Shown: positions 10,283-20,943, counted from the first letter of the stretch. The stretch: 64,000 nucleotides of DNA from Forficula auricularia (GCA_024734495.1 JALMQS010000030.1:12192378-12256377); one strand, 5' to 3'. Notes: generated by a model not told the origin, from the sequence alone. A program made the numbers and translations.

Positions 10283-11122
10283 ATTTATCAAAGCTCACAG
10301 AGTTCGAGGGGAGGGTCAAAAATGAAAATTCTAGCACGCTAGACCAAACTCAACCAAATTTTGTATACATATTCTGTGAGCTCCCAGAAGGCTAGAAATG
10401 CAAAAACTAACCACCCAAAATGGGGGGGGTGTCAAAAATAAAAATTCTAGCACTTTGGACCAAGGGGCTTCCTCATAGCTTACAAAAAGAAGAGAAATCC
10501 CAACCAAAACATTCTGTGAAAAAACAAGCCAAGTTCGAAAAAGTAGTGAAATCTAGTGTGCAGCCAAGTTAAATTCTCCAAGAATAATTAAGTTGAGAAA
10601 ATAGTAGATCTCTCAACTTAATTATTCTTAGCGAATTTAACTTGGCTGCACACTAGATTTCACTACTTTTTCGAACTTGGCTTGTTTTTTCACAGAATGT
10701 TTTGGTGGGGATTTCTCTTCTTTGTAAGCTATGAGGAAGCCCTTTTTTTTTTTTTTTTTTTTTTTTAATGATATTGATGTGAGAAGGAGATACACCAGAA
10801 GGTCCATCCCCTAAAGGCCTGTATGGGCTGGCCCCTCAATCGTAGAAAAGAACAGAGTAGAAGGAAAAGAAGCCGGGATCACGAGCCAATCTCAGAAACT
10901 TAGATACAATTAAATATCCAATTTACTAAGGTTTTAGGGGCTTCGAGCAGTGGTAAATTCTCCGCGCGATAAATTAGGTTAAATTTATCTCCCACTTAAT
11001 AGCTTGGTCCAAAGGGCTAGAATTTTTATTTTTGACACCCCCCCCCCTATTTTGGGTGGTTAGTTGTTGCATTTCTAGCCTTCTGGGAGCTTTTTTCACA
11101 GAATGTTTTGGTTGAGATTCAT
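10283..11122. repeat. Large foldback interrupted by a LINE fragment
   Basis: Outer arms contain CTTCTGGGAG/CTCCCAGAAG, AACATTCTGTGA and CCCAAAATGGGGGG/CCCCCCTATTTTGGG. The core at 10469-10742 is a nearly perfect palindrome with arms of ~125 bp, centred on AGTTGAGA...TCTCAACT. The right arm is split after GAGGAAGCCC by a poly-T-flanked insertion (10743-11014), after which the arm resumes at CTTGGTCCAAAGGG. Confidence 0.75.
10743..11014 (-). mobile_element. Non-LTR retrotransposon 3' end
   Basis: On the minus strand the fragment ends with a run of ~24 A preceded by the peptide-like WLVIPASFPS...GPAHTGL, a layout common at the 3' ends of arthropod LINEs. Only ~270 bp remain and no RT motif is preserved. 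It interrupts the foldback arm at 10742/11015. Target duplications are not clear. Confidence 0.5.
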
Positions 11123-12059
11123 ATATAGGTATATTATTGAATTAACAATTCTTGATGTATATATAGCTATATACTATAAATAGAATTGATGCAATTAGTT
11201 CATGTTTGGTGTGGTAAATCGTCTTCAAATTTTAACAGTGTGTTTATTATTATTTTAATGACTTATATTCCTTGTTTCAAAGACTTCTTGAATTTTTGCA
11301 TTTGTGAAAGAACTACCTTAATTATTTTGAATTTAACCACATAACTAAAACGAACATCTGAAGTTAAAAAGTAATTTCTCGAATTTTTTCCCATTAGTAA
11401 AATTTTATTCTCAGATAAAATTAAATGTAGGATTAGACACAGATTACAATCCCGAAAACTGCATTTCGATATTTCAATTACTTCCCGAGTTATTTCAATT
11501 TTTACCTATAGGATTCATATCCTTCTTTATTTCTATTGACTATATTCGTCCACTATTAATGAATGAACTTTACACATTGGGTATAGTGTATAGTAAAATA
11601 TTTTAATTGTTTTATTGCCGTCATAAAAATACTTTTGCCTTTTAAACGCATAGAAAAAAAATCAAAATAAACAATAAAATCATTAATATTGGCCTACTGA
11701 CCCAGACCATGTATAAAATTGTAAATTTCCTAGATCATATCATGTATAATTTTTCATGTATAAATATGATAATGAACTTAGGATAATGGTGTGGACTGTA
11801 TTTCTTTAATTAAGATAAAGGAAGGTGTATTTTCTCCTTCTTCAATAAATAAAAGCAAAGATTTTTTGATATGATATTAACAATGGTTTTAATGATAAAA
11901 ATAATGGTTTTTTGTACATACGAATGAAATTTGATACAATGGGGATGGCGTGGCGTAAATGCAGACTTCTTGTGGCAATTTCGTTTCACTTTGGTTTTTT
12001 ATCCGACGATGAGATATGGGATGATTCAAGTTTGGTTTTTGTCCTTCTACACTCAATTC
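11123..12059. other. AT-rich stretch with two weak coding candidates
   Basis: A 42-codon plus-strand ORF starts at 11939 (MGMAWRKCRLLVAISFHF...). The minus strand of the same stretch is also open (about 11889-12060, containing GQKPNLNHPISHRRIKNQ). Composition at 11930-12050 is less AT-rich than around it. Neither has convincing splice sites, so this is only a place to look. Confidence 0.2.
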
Positions 12060-12330
12060 AAATATAATCAAAATTCTGCTGATGCAGTTATACAAAACAT
12101 TCACCTCAATTCAATCTGCTAACGCAGTCAACCATCAAACTTTCAACTTCTCAAACAGAGACTGAATTTCAACTCCTTTCAACTAACTCATTTCAATGAA
12201 TCTTTTAAGACTCGCTTTCAACTAACTCATTTCAACTATCAACAGAGACACGCTGGCACTGGCAGCGAGAGCTGCCCAGGCCAAGGTTCCACAACTATAC
12301 CCTTAGAGGGCATCACTCGTCAATCTATCA
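12060..12330 (+). repeat. Diverged block related to the tandem array downstream
   Basis: It shares TCAACTATCAACAG, CAATCTGCTAACGCAGTC-like and repeated TTTCAACTAACTCA motifs with the array at 12943-13548. No protein is recognised. It may be an older part of the same element. Confidence 0.4.
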
Positions 12331-12942
12331 ATTCAAATTTATACATAATTCCCCCCCAAAGACTCGCTAGGGGGTTTACCTGTGAGTCTTTGCTAGATTG
12401 ACCCCAAATTAGTTTTAAATTCCCACCAATTCATGGCCAACCCAAAAAAAGGGAACCCTTTTTAAGAAACCCTTATGGGCCCAATAAATAATTAATCCCT
12501 TCATGCATACAGTAAAAGGTGTGAAGGAGGGCGTAAATCTCCCTCAAACCTCGTTCCGATGAGCAAAGAGATTTCAAACAAACTCAAAGTGAATTAACAT
12601 AGTGAAAATTCACACTCTTAATAAAAAATATTATTATTATTTATCAATAAATAAAATTTAATAATGGTTAAAATAAAACCTTAATTAATTAGAATTATTA
12701 TCCCAGGTTGGAAATTACAGGCTACTCAATTGGTAAAAGAGCTATTTGTGTAATGGCTCTTCATTTCAAAAAAATAATAAATCTAAATTTTGAAAAACCT
12801 TTCAACGAAACTAAAGCATACTTTTTAAAAAGCTCTAAATGCCAAAAAATTGAAATTTAATAATTTCAAACAAAACCAAAAGTTATTATTAATTTTATAT
12901 AATATTTATTTTAACTCAAATTTAATATAAGTAACTAATTTT
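12331..12942. other. AT-rich stretch, nothing recognised
   Basis: It lies between two related repeat blocks and holds C-rich CCCCCCCAAAGACTC at 12350 and AAAAAAGGGAACCC. It could be the interior of a degraded LTR-type element, but no RT, integrase or primer-binding site was seen. Confidence 0.35.
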
Positions 12943-13548
12943 TTAAAGAGAAAAAGAGAGGGAGTCTGACATGAGAAATGGGAAGAAATGTCAGACCCAG
13001 CTAGGGACCCCGTGGGCGCCAGCCACGTACTAACAAATTGTCAGCTCCCTGAGGGTTCAACTATCAACAGCTATCAACAACTCTATCAAAATCAATCATC
13101 AACTATCAAAATCAATCTGCTTGCTAAGCAGTCAATCATCAAACTAACTGGCTGGCGAGCTCAGCTCCCGGCCAGTTCCCAAAACACTCCCTTTTTTTAA
13201 AGAGAAAAGAGAAGAGGGAGTCTGACATGAGAAATGGGAAGAAATGTCAGACCCAGCTAGGGACCCCGTGGGCGCCAGCCACGTACTGACAAATTGTCAG
13301 CTCCCTGAGGGTTTAACTATCAACAGCTATCAACAGTTCTATCAAAATCAATCTGCTTGCTAAGCAGTCAATCATCAAACTAACTGGCTGGCGAGCTCAG
13401 CTCCCGGCCAGTTCCCAAAACACTCCCTTTTTTAAAGAGAAAAGAGAAGAGGGAGTCTGACATGAGAAATGGGAAGAAATGTCAGACCCGGCTAGGGACC
13501 CCGTGGGCGCCAGCCACGTACTGACAAATTGTCAGCTCCCTGAGGGTT
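12943..13548 (+). repeat. Tandem array, ~235-255-bp unit, 2.5 copies
   Basis: Units begin at TTTAAAGAGAAAA near 12943, 13197 and 13432. Each has a purine tract (AAAGAGAAAAGAGAAGAGGG), then the perfect inverted repeat TCTGACAT/ATGTCAGA around 15 bases, then CAGCTAGGGACCCCGTGGGC. The first unit is ~19 bases longer because a CAATCATCAACTATCAAAAT stretch is duplicated. The purine tract followed by a short inverted repeat resembles a polypurine tract at an LTR edge, but no LTR pair with internal coding is present. Confidence 0.8.
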
Positions 13549-13902
13549 TGGGTTAGGTCAAGGTTTATATATAAATATTTCTAAGAATTTATCCAAAACA
13601 AAATAGAATAAAATATAAAAGGAAAAAGAACAATTAAAGAATGAAAGGGGCCATTCAGAATTTTATTAAAAACTCTACTACAACTACATTTTTCTATCCA
13701 GTATTTTCTCCTCTGGTGCTATTTGCTCACATCATACCACTTTCGCTTACCACGCTTTAAATACAATCAATAATTAAAAAAAAGTAATATTAAAATTGAA
13801 TAAAAACAAGATTTCCATACGGAAATTCCCATTCTATTTAATTTAATTCGAAGTACTTGGCAGATCGAGCATTGTTCCGTAATTTTTTGCTTTAGTTAAG
13901 AG
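13549..13902. other. AT-rich stretch, nothing recognised
   Basis: No ORF, repeat partner or RNA gene is recognised. Confidence 0.5.
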
Positions 13903-13975
13903 CTGGGCCGGATTTAAGCACAGGCTATGCAGCTGCAGCCTATGGGCCCGCACCAGAAAGGGTCTACTTTTTACT
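13903..13975 (+). mobile_element. hAT-like terminal fragment
   Basis: The stretch GGGCCGGATTTAAGCACAGG...ATGGGCCCGCACC resembles the ends of the hAT element at 30729-31722 (CAGGGGCGGATTTAAG...GGGCCC). No opposite end was found. Confidence 0.35.
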
Positions 13976-14400
13976 TTACCATTTATTTTCTATAGAATAT
14001 AATGGGGAGGTATTGGGATGGTCTGTCTGGGTCCTGACTCGGAGAAGCTTGTATCTCAGAGAAGAAAAAAGTTAATTTCATTTTCTAACTTCTAGGTGGA
14101 AGGAATGCCCTAAATAGTCGAAAATCGGATTTAGGACATAAAACCGGAAATTGTAGTCCCTCATAGGCCAAAAATGCATTGGTCAGTGCGTATGTACGTG
14201 TGTATGTACCCCCCCCCCCCGCCTCCTGCGTTTCGCAACCTAAGTCTCTTAATTCGAAACTTAAGCTCGATATAGGTTAGAAGGAATACATCAAGATTTT
14301 GGCTGAAATCGGAAAACCGGAAGTGGACATTTACATCAAAGATTTATCGTTTTTATTTTCTCAAAAACGACTCGAACGATTTTTTTTTTTTAATTAGTGA
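13976..14400. other. Unassigned, with a 14-base C run
   Basis: GTACGTGTGTATGTACC leads into a run of C at about 14208-14220. The flanks contain GGAAAACCGGAAGTGGA and a related AAAACCGGAAATTG, hinting at an internal duplication. No coding sequence is seen. Confidence 0.35.
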
Positions 14401-14493
14401 ATTTATCAAGTCACATGAGTTATTAGTTGTGTCAAATTTTCGAATTTGGATTAAAAATTTGACACAACTAATAACTCATGACACTTGATAAAT
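14401..14493. repeat. Inverted repeat, ~40-bp arms
   Basis: ATTTATCAAGT...GAGTTATTAGTTGTGTCAAA (14401-14440) is matched by its complement at 14453-14493, with only a 12-base loop. Confidence 0.8.
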
Positions 14494-14919
14494 ACCAAAA
14501 TTTAGCTCCCTAACTCAAGCCAATTTGCTGACAAAAAATAGTCAAATAATCATGAAAAAGGTAGATTGCATACGGCTCCAGCCTACCCTTGTTTAAGGGG
14601 TTGATGAAGATCATATAGCTTATTCGATAGGAAATTGAATTAATCTGTCAGATTCGCATTTTGGTGAATTTTTTGAAATCAGTGGAATGATTCCTATTCC
14701 AGATTCCCTCTCCTGCTTTCATATATAAGGAATGAGCTCTCGTCAATTGCGTCAGTTGTTGCCTGGCCGTACAGGTGACAACATCTAGACATATATCTAT
14801 AATAGAATGTTTTTTTTAGCAAATTCCAAACTAAATTAATTCGAAATCAACCTCTATCGATTCTTGAGTGCTCTAGAAATTGGCCCTTGAATTAAAAATC
14901 GTTCCCGCCTTTTTGGCAA
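14494..14919. other. Unassigned
   Basis: It includes GGTAGATTGCATACGGCTCC and a slightly GC-richer ~300 bp. No domain, RNA gene or repeat partner is recognised. Confidence 0.4.
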
Positions 14920-15180
14920 ATTTTATCAGAATTTCTTCAAATTTTAAAATTACTTTTTTATATCATTTCGAGTGAAGCAAAAATAATTTTTTCTATAAAA
15001 ATCGTTAATTAACCCCTACGAACCTTTTGATAAACTTCATCAGAATTTCTTCAAATTTTAGAATTATCTTTTTTTTCGACATTTCGAACCAAGAAAAATA
15101 AATTTTTCATAAAATATCAGCCGAATCTTATCAAATTTTAGAATTTTCTTTTTTTACAACGTTTTAAATTAAATCTTTTA
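14920..15180 (+). repeat. Degenerate ~100-bp tandem repeat, three units
   Basis: Units start near 14925, 15030 and 15120, each with CAGAATTTCTTCAAATTTTA or a diverged form, followed by a T-rich tract, a TTTCGA-like motif, and AAATAATTTTT-like sequence. This looks like old tandem duplication. Confidence 0.55.
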
Positions 15181-15424
15181 TTTATTTAAAAATTGTCGAA
15201 CTTGATAAAAATGTGTTGTAATCTTATAATTTGCTTCTTTTATAACATTTAGAGTCGAACGAAAGTCACCTACCCCTGCTCTAGAACTTGGCCCTTGAAA
15301 AATAAAATATTTTGTATTTAATTTAAAAGTCAAGTCCAACTCCCTACGATTCCTTTAATTATTAATCATAGACACGAATAATGAAATAATATATATGAAA
15401 ATTTAAAAAAAATTTAATTTGGCT

Positions 15425-15532
15425 TTTGTGAAATCACAATTTTTAAGATCCCTGGCCCCCCTGTCACATTTTTTCACAAATCTGAGATGCCCCCTTTAAT
15501 GGGTGACGTAATTTATGGACGGCCCCTTATAG
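15425..15532 (+). mobile_element. GGCCGTCC-ended MITE, one end
   Basis: The stretch TCACATTTTTTCACAAATCTGAGA...GTAATTTATGGACGGCCCC matches the right end of the element at 41233-41855. The other end is missing. Confidence 0.6.
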
Positions 15533-15661
15533 TAAAGTCAAAATGTGGAAGTATTGCATTCCTCTTCCGCTGCCTTGAGACTTCGAGGACTTATAACGCG
15601 GTATTACAAGTTATTTTATACTTTGTTAATTCAAAATGAAAGAAAACAATCCCGTTAATTT
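15533..15661. other. Unassigned spacer
   Basis: No supported feature is visible between the MITE end and the C-rich element. Confidence 0.4.
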
Positions 15662-16530
15662 ATATATAACTAGCTGCAAGGCACGCCCCCTGGACCCCCC
15701 AACCCACGAACCCCACCCTCATACTCCACTCCCAACCACCACACCCCCCGAAACCCACCCCGCACCATGCTCTCGTGCCCAACCCCCACCCCAACACTCC
15801 ATCCTGCACCCCACCCACCTCGGACCCCACCCCCGTATCACCCCACTACGCCACTGGACCCTCACCTGAACCCCCCTGCCCCCAACTACGCCCCCTGGAC
15901 CCCCCACTGCACCCCTATACTCTGCCTTACTCCCTCATTCCACCCCCGCACACCATGCCCTAACCCACCCGCACCCACCCTCCGCACCCACTTTTTGCAT
16001 TTCTAGCTCTCTAGAGGCCCACAGATTATGTATACAAAATTTGGTTGAGTTTGCTCCAAGGGCAAAAATTTACATATTTTTCACCTCCCCCCTTTTTTTG
16101 GGTAGTTTTTTGGAGGAATTTTTTTAAACAAAAGTTGCAATCACATCCCCTACAACTTTCCTCATTATAAAATTTGCCGTAGAGTAATAGTTTAGGAGAT
16201 ATTTGATAATTTTCATTCGTGAGCCCCCCCCCCCAAACCCCTTTTGGGGTCAAAATATCAATACGTTATATAGCTAAAAACGTAGTTAGAAGACGTCAGA
16301 TACAAATATGAAATTTCATAATAACCCATTTAGCCGTTTTGACGTGAATCGTGAGCAACTTTTCGCAGAAACCACGGAAACATACAGACATACATACATA
16401 CAGACAGACATACATGAATTTTGTTGAGGGTGTTTTCGTTCATAACTTTGCTTGAAACGTGTGCAACCAAAAATTGGCGTGATTTGGAGCAATGTACAGA
16501 CAAAGCCTTAATTTTATATATATAGACTGT
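15662..16530 (+). mobile_element. Repeat with C-rich core and RTE/SINE-like tail
   Basis: It begins TATATAACTAGCTGCAAGGC, passes through ~320 bp of extreme C bias (15690-16000), an R1-like segment (TTTTTGCATTTCTAGC...CACAGATTATGTATAC), and closes with GAAATTTCATAATAACCC, TTAGCCGTTTTGACGTGAA, ACATACATACATACAGACAG and TTTTATATATATAGACT. That tail (chance of CCGTTTTGACGTGAA plus an ACAT/ACAG run plus TATATAGA) is common at 3' ends of RTE-like or related arthropod repeats. A second C-rich block with the same flank is at 50900-51050. The proline-rich frames across it are composition artefacts. Confidence 0.4.
16378..16415. repeat. ACAT/ACAG microsatellite
   Basis: Imperfect ACAT and ACAG tetranucleotide repeats lie within the tail of the preceding element. 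Confidence 0.75.
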
Positions 16531-17149
16531 AAACATATACATGACCGGTAATATAAACACACACACTCATATACAATCAACTTCTTTTCCAATATCAATT
16601 CAAGTTTGTGTTAAATTAAAAACAATTACTCTTTTGTATTCGTCTCCTAATTCAGTTTCTATTTCTATTGGAAAACAACAAGAGGAACAAAGAAACAGTG
16701 CAAAAAAACAGAACCTTTAATTTATCTCCATTCACTAAAACTTGATGACATTCAAAAGAAAAACGAAAAAAAAAAAACGAATAAAAATAAAACGAGATGA
16801 CAACCCATCCAAACAACAACCGAACGAGCGACTGTTCTGCCAAAAACGAAAAAACAAAATAGACATTCTTGATCTGATAGGCTTTCTTGCTTTTCTTTTC
16901 CGCTGTTCTGTCTGTCTGTCTGTCTGTCCCCTCGTTAAGACAACAAAAACGTCTCATTCTATCTGGAAACGATATCCGGAATTAACATTTATCGAGCTAT
17001 ACTTACAAACATTCTCTTTTTTAGGATCAAATCATTAAATACTTTTTCTTGCTTATTTTTTTTAGCTTCTATATATATAAATGAAAAAAAAATACAAATC
17101 TTTTATAAAAAAACAATCCAAAACACGTTTATTCAAAAGCCAAACGGGC
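16531..17149. other. Unassigned, with a CTGT microsatellite
   Basis: A (CTGT)n tract lies at about 16903-16928. Overlapping frames on both strands of 16650-17040 are lysine/phenylalanine-rich translations of A/T runs and are not supported as genes. Confidence 0.4.
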
Positions 17150-18028
17150 AATTCTACGGTAACTGTGGCGCCGCGATCTGACGATGGATTCTTATATAAG
17201 ACGAAAATGAAGAATACCATTTTTCGAGATTTCACTTAGTTTTCGAGATACCCAGTTTTAAAAATAGTGTTTTTTGTATTTATTTTCTTTTATTTTTTCA
17301 ATTGTTTTTTTTATTGAATCCACGGAAACCGTAGTATCACGGGTCCCGTGTGGCGCCGCTACTGACGACGGATTCTTTTAAAAAATAAATATTAATTAAA
17401 AAATAATTGGTAAATGTCCAAAAAAATCGAATATGTAAAAGTCGCTGCCGGTTCGGTTAAGATATATTCAGTTCGGCTCGGTTCGGCTCCTATATCTTCA
17501 TTTCGGGCTGGCATTTAGGTTATTAGGTTGGCGTTAGCGATATACAAGTTGAACCGAGCCGAACTGAATATTTCTTAGTTTGATAGGGAACCCATTTTTT
17601 TATCTAAATGAACCGAGATGATGAATAGAACCGAACCTATGAAAAGTTCTAAAAGCGAAAATTGCCAACGCCTATTGACGCTCACTTGAGACAATTTGAG
17701 ATATCACAGTCCATAGACTAAATTTCAGTTCAAATTTGTAGTTTAAAATTTTATTTTTACTAGCCTACTTATTTTATCTAGTTCTAAAAGAATTCGTCGT
17801 CGGATAGCGGCGCCACACGGAACCCGTGATACTATGGTTTCCGTGGTTACAATAAAAAAACAAATTAAAAATAAAAGAAAATAAATACAAAAAACACTAT
17901 TTTTTAAACTGGATATCTCGAAAAATAAGCGAAATCTCAAAAAATGATATTCTTCATTTTTGTCTTATTTTTGGTGAGTACTATAAGAATCCATCGTCAG
18001 ATCGCGGCGCTAGAGTTACCGTAGAATC
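17150..18028. repeat. Foldback element, ~250-bp arms
   Basis: The ends read TTCTACGGTAACT...GGCGCCGCGATCTGACG and the inverted TCAGATCGCGGCGC...GTTACCGTAGAA. Inner arm segments pair as CACGGAAACCGTAGTATCAC and its complement. The loop region (about 17440-17700) has its own inverted repeat around GTTCGGCTCGGTTC and GAACCGAGCCGAAC. No coding sequence is present. Confidence 0.75.
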
Positions 18029-18030
18029 CC

Positions 18031-18150
18031 CGCCAAACGTTTCGGGAGAATTTCTCCCTTTTTCAATGGTCAATATTTTCAAAAAAAAAAGAAAAAACGT
18101 TGCTTTCTCTAAAATTTAGAAAGCAAGACTAAAATATTAAATATTTTTAT
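18031..18150 (-). repeat. Family P repeat fragment
   Basis: It carries AAACGTTTCGGGAGAATTTC and TCTCCCTTTTTCAATGG. Related fragments lie at 27600-27660, 27790-27850, 29265-29295, 30240-30320, 32765-32862, 33850-33890 and 61500-61540. Read in the other direction it has TTGATAAA, a GGGAGA/TCTCCC hairpin, and GAAACGTTTG, a layout like the hammerhead-like motifs but with a decayed core. Confidence 0.55.
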
Positions 18151-18299
18151 AAATAGACAATTGTACAGATTGTCTTGGTTACCAGATTACCTTTAAATAA
18201 AAAAGTAATTATTTATGAATTTTATTTTTGGATTTTCGGCCTTTCTAGCCATAAGCCAATTTACGATACTACATATATATATTTTTTAAATTTGTCTCT

Positions 18300-18395
18300 A
18301 TTCCGGGGTCAGATTTTAACTGGATGCCTCGATGCCTGGACCCCACTTGGTTAGCAGGCTGGCACGCTACCTCTAGCCTAACCCGACCCCCATGA
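18300..18395 (-). repeat. tRNA-like SINE fragment
   Basis: On the minus strand, AGAGGTAGCGTGCCAGCCTG then CTAACCAAGTGGGGTCC resembles the D-arm and anticodon region of a tRNA-derived SINE. The B box is degraded. It is a weak call. Confidence 0.3.
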
Positions 18396-18648
18396 AAATT
18401 TATTTTTCTCTAAAATATTTTATAAACATACGAAAAACAATCCATATCTGACCTTTTATTCATCAAATTTTTGTTATTTAAAATTTCGATCATTTCTAAA
18501 ATTAATATTTTTTCCAAGTTATATTCTTTATCTAAAATTTTGGGATTAAAAAAGTCAAAATTGTGTTTAAGGATTGTTTTTTGTAAAAGATTTGCATTTT
18601 TTTAATTTAAATAAACAATCAATAATTTTTTTTATTTTCTATATATAT

Positions 18649-19386
18649 CAGTGGCGTGCGGTCCATGGATGCTGTGGATGTGGCGCATCCCTAAAATTTG
18701 AAGCATTTAAAGTATTTTCATAAATATATAAGGTCGACTTCAAAATTTCAAGAGCATCTTTAAATTTTCAAATTATTATTATCCGTTATTTCAAATATTT
18801 CTATAAAAAATATTTTTTGTTTTGAAAAGTACGTATATTGGTTCTTGAAAATAAATAAAATTGTTGCATATTTTCAAGGCGCAATTAAAATTAATTATTT
18901 TTCACATTTTACGACAACTCCTACCCCTTCGTAATAATTCAATCAATTTATCAATAAGAATACAACCAAGGTCAGACCATACAACGTCAACCATCATAAA
19001 GGGGCTATCTGTGGCACAGAGAAATACCAACATCTGGTTAATTCAACTTGACAAGCTAATATTATATAAAGATTAATTAATTTCTCCCGTTAAGATTTTC
19101 TTATAGGATAGGCTGATTCATTGTGGAAGATGGTCGATTTTTATCTCAAGTCACATGATTTAATTTCTGACTCCTACCCTCGCTCACACAAAGCAATATC
19201 CATTTAGGGCGAAAGTCCCAAAATATATTTTTAAAAAATATAATGTTAAATTTGAAAAATAACGAAAATGATGCCGTATTCGATGAATTTTGTACAAAAA
19301 AGTGAAGATTAAAATAAAATTTCAAAAACATGAAGGGTACTCTTTTGGACACCATCCCCTGGTTGAAAAGTTACCAACCGCCACTG
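18649..19386 (+). mobile_element. hAT-type element, non-autonomous
   Basis: It starts CAGTGGCGTGCGGTC and ends CCAACCGCCACTG, flanked by ATATATAT and ATGTATAT (8 bp, one mismatch). A partial copy of its right half lies at 20215-20495. A 71-codon ORF inside shows no recognisable transposase motif. CAGTGGCG ends plus an 8-bp duplication support hAT. Confidence 0.6.
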
Positions 19387-19396
19387 ATGTATATGT

Positions 19397-19460
19397 TTCA
19401 TCAAGAATAGAACACTCTCTTTGATTTTTCTTTATAAATCAACAACTCTGTTACTTTAGG
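19397..19460 (-). repeat. Family E fragment
   Basis: Inverted family E motif: CTCTTTGATTTTTCTTTA...AATCAACAACTCTGTTA. Confidence 0.5.
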
Positions 19461-19526
19461 CAAAAAACAATATTTTCAAATAAATAATTAATTTTCATCA
19501 ATATAGAACAGTAAATATAATAAAAA

Positions 19527-19696
19527 ATGCGTTTGATAATTTTTTTAATGGATTTCGTATATAAATATTTCGAAGAATTTTGTCCAGGCTCGGTAATCTT
19601 ATCGAGCAACGGGATTCTTTCCATTCTATTCCTTGCTTTATTCGGTGTCGAGAAATGCTCGAGGCAGCATCGAAGACACTCTCCTTCTACGCAAAG
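19527..19696 (+). CDS. Candidate first coding exon with membrane segment
   Basis: In-frame ATGs at 19527 and 19548 open a frame reading MDFVYKYFEEFCPGSVILSS, then the hydrophobic NGILSILFLALFGV (about residues 28-41 from the second ATG's frame), then the basic EKCSRQHRRHSPSTQ. The frame ends at a strong donor, AAAG|GTAAAC (19696/19697), with a stop just inside the intron. Codon use and GC content are well above the surroundings and the sequence appears single-copy. A signal-anchored or secreted protein is suggested. I cannot name the gene, and no downstream exon was matched. Confidence 0.4.
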
Positions 19697-19775
19697 GTAA
19701 ACAACCCTTAATTTCTACCCCTATTTTTTATATATAATATTCTTATATAATTCCAATTCAAATAATGTTTAGAAA

Positions 19776-19856
19776 TTGAGTGGATATTGATGAGGCAGTC
19801 AAAAAAAGAAGATAATTTATACTATTTTTTGGACTACCTCATCAATATCCACTCAA
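19776..19856. repeat. Inverted repeat, 30-bp arms
   Basis: TTGAGTGGATATTGATGAGG and its complement flank a ~20-base loop just downstream of the candidate donor site, within the putative intron. Confidence 0.75.
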
Positions 19857-20214
19857 CTTCACTTATTAGTCTGTCTCCAAAAATTACTCCAATCTTATGT
19901 TTAGAAATTAAATTATTTTAGAAAATAATAGAATATAAAATAGAATAAATAAATAGAAGGGTTTAAGTCCCTGTCTGGAATATTTTCCAGTTCAAGTTCA
20001 GACGAGTTTTAGTCCAATAAAAATTGTTCTCGCTGAGGAGCTATTAAAATAGAAATAATACAAAAAAGGAATAAATAAAGGGGATTCGGAAATCTCTGGA
20101 ATAATCCATTTTTAACAACTCTCAATATAAATATAAGATCGGATTTAACTAAATGCGCTATAGACAAGTCATAGCTTGCTTATAACAATAGATTTAGGAG
20201 AAATGTAAGATTTT
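19857..20214. other. AT-rich stretch, nothing recognised
   Basis: No supported feature. Confidence 0.5.
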
Positions 20215-20495
20215 CTTATAGGACAGGCTGAATCATTGTGGAAGATGGTCGATTTTTATCCCAAAGACTGTGGAATTTAAGTCACAAGAATTAATTTCTG
20301 ACTCCTACCCTCACTCACCCAAAACACTATCCATTTGGGACTAAGGTCCCAAAAATATAATTTAAAAAATCTAATGTTGAATATTTAAAATAACGAAAAT
20401 GATGAAAAAAAAGCGAAGATTAAAATAAAATTTCAAAAATTGAAGGGTTTTTTGGACTGGTTGAAAAGTCACCAACCACCACTAATAGGTATATA
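20215..20495 (+). mobile_element. Partial second copy of the 18649-19386 hAT element
   Basis: It is co-linear with 19090-19386: GATTTTCTTATAGGACAGGC, GGAAGATGGTCGATTTTTAT, then CACCAACCACCACTA at the end. The left half is missing and indels are present. Confidence 0.65.
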
Positions 20496-20943
20496 TATTT
20501 AAATTCAAATAAAAATTTTAAAAATATTTTTGAAATGTAATTTCATATGCGAGTTTGGACGGTCAAATGTTAAGTATGTATATTTAACACAGCGTAGTGA
20601 GGATAGGCTAGAGAATACTTATTATTATTATTCACATTGAATGTTATTAGTTAATATATATTTGTAATTTATTAATTAAGAAGAAGTGAAAATGCCTGAC
20701 AAACTTGACGTGGCTAAATTTTCGAATTTTAATTTAAACGAAAGTATGCCTCATTTCATCGTTTTTAATCAATCAAACAATTTACAATCCAAACGTTTCA
20801 GAAGAAATTTTCTAATCAGAGATGTGTTTCTTAACTTTTCAAAATCTTGAAAATATTTTTGTTTTTGTTTTTTTAAGCTAGAAGAATAATTGTCAAAATA
20901 AAAAAATTAAATATTAGCTTTTTTAGTAAAAACGGGTTCTTAC
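20496..20943. other. AT-rich stretch with a decayed family P segment
   Basis: A 53-codon frame from 20691 begins MPDKLDVAKFSNF but runs into family P repeat sequence (AAACGTTTCAGAAGAAATT), so it is not supported as a gene. Confidence 0.35.

Noticed and set aside
10743..10766. T run as a Pol III terminator
   Set aside because: It is the complement of the poly-A tail of a LINE fragment.
12943..13548. CRISPR-like array
   Set aside because: Units are ~240 bp without repeat-spacer structure and the genome is eukaryotic.
15636..16006. Proline/threonine-rich frames on both strands
   Set aside because: They are translations of the C-rich repeat block; all frames are open because C-rich codons lack stops.
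16652..17038. Overlapping ~100-codon frames on both strands
   Set aside because: Lys- and Phe-rich translation of A/T runs plus a CTGT microsatellite; no splice or start support.
20691..20852. Small frame MPDKLDVAKF, briefly considered as a thymosin-like start
   Set aside because: It lacks the actin-binding consensus and continues into family P repeat sequence.
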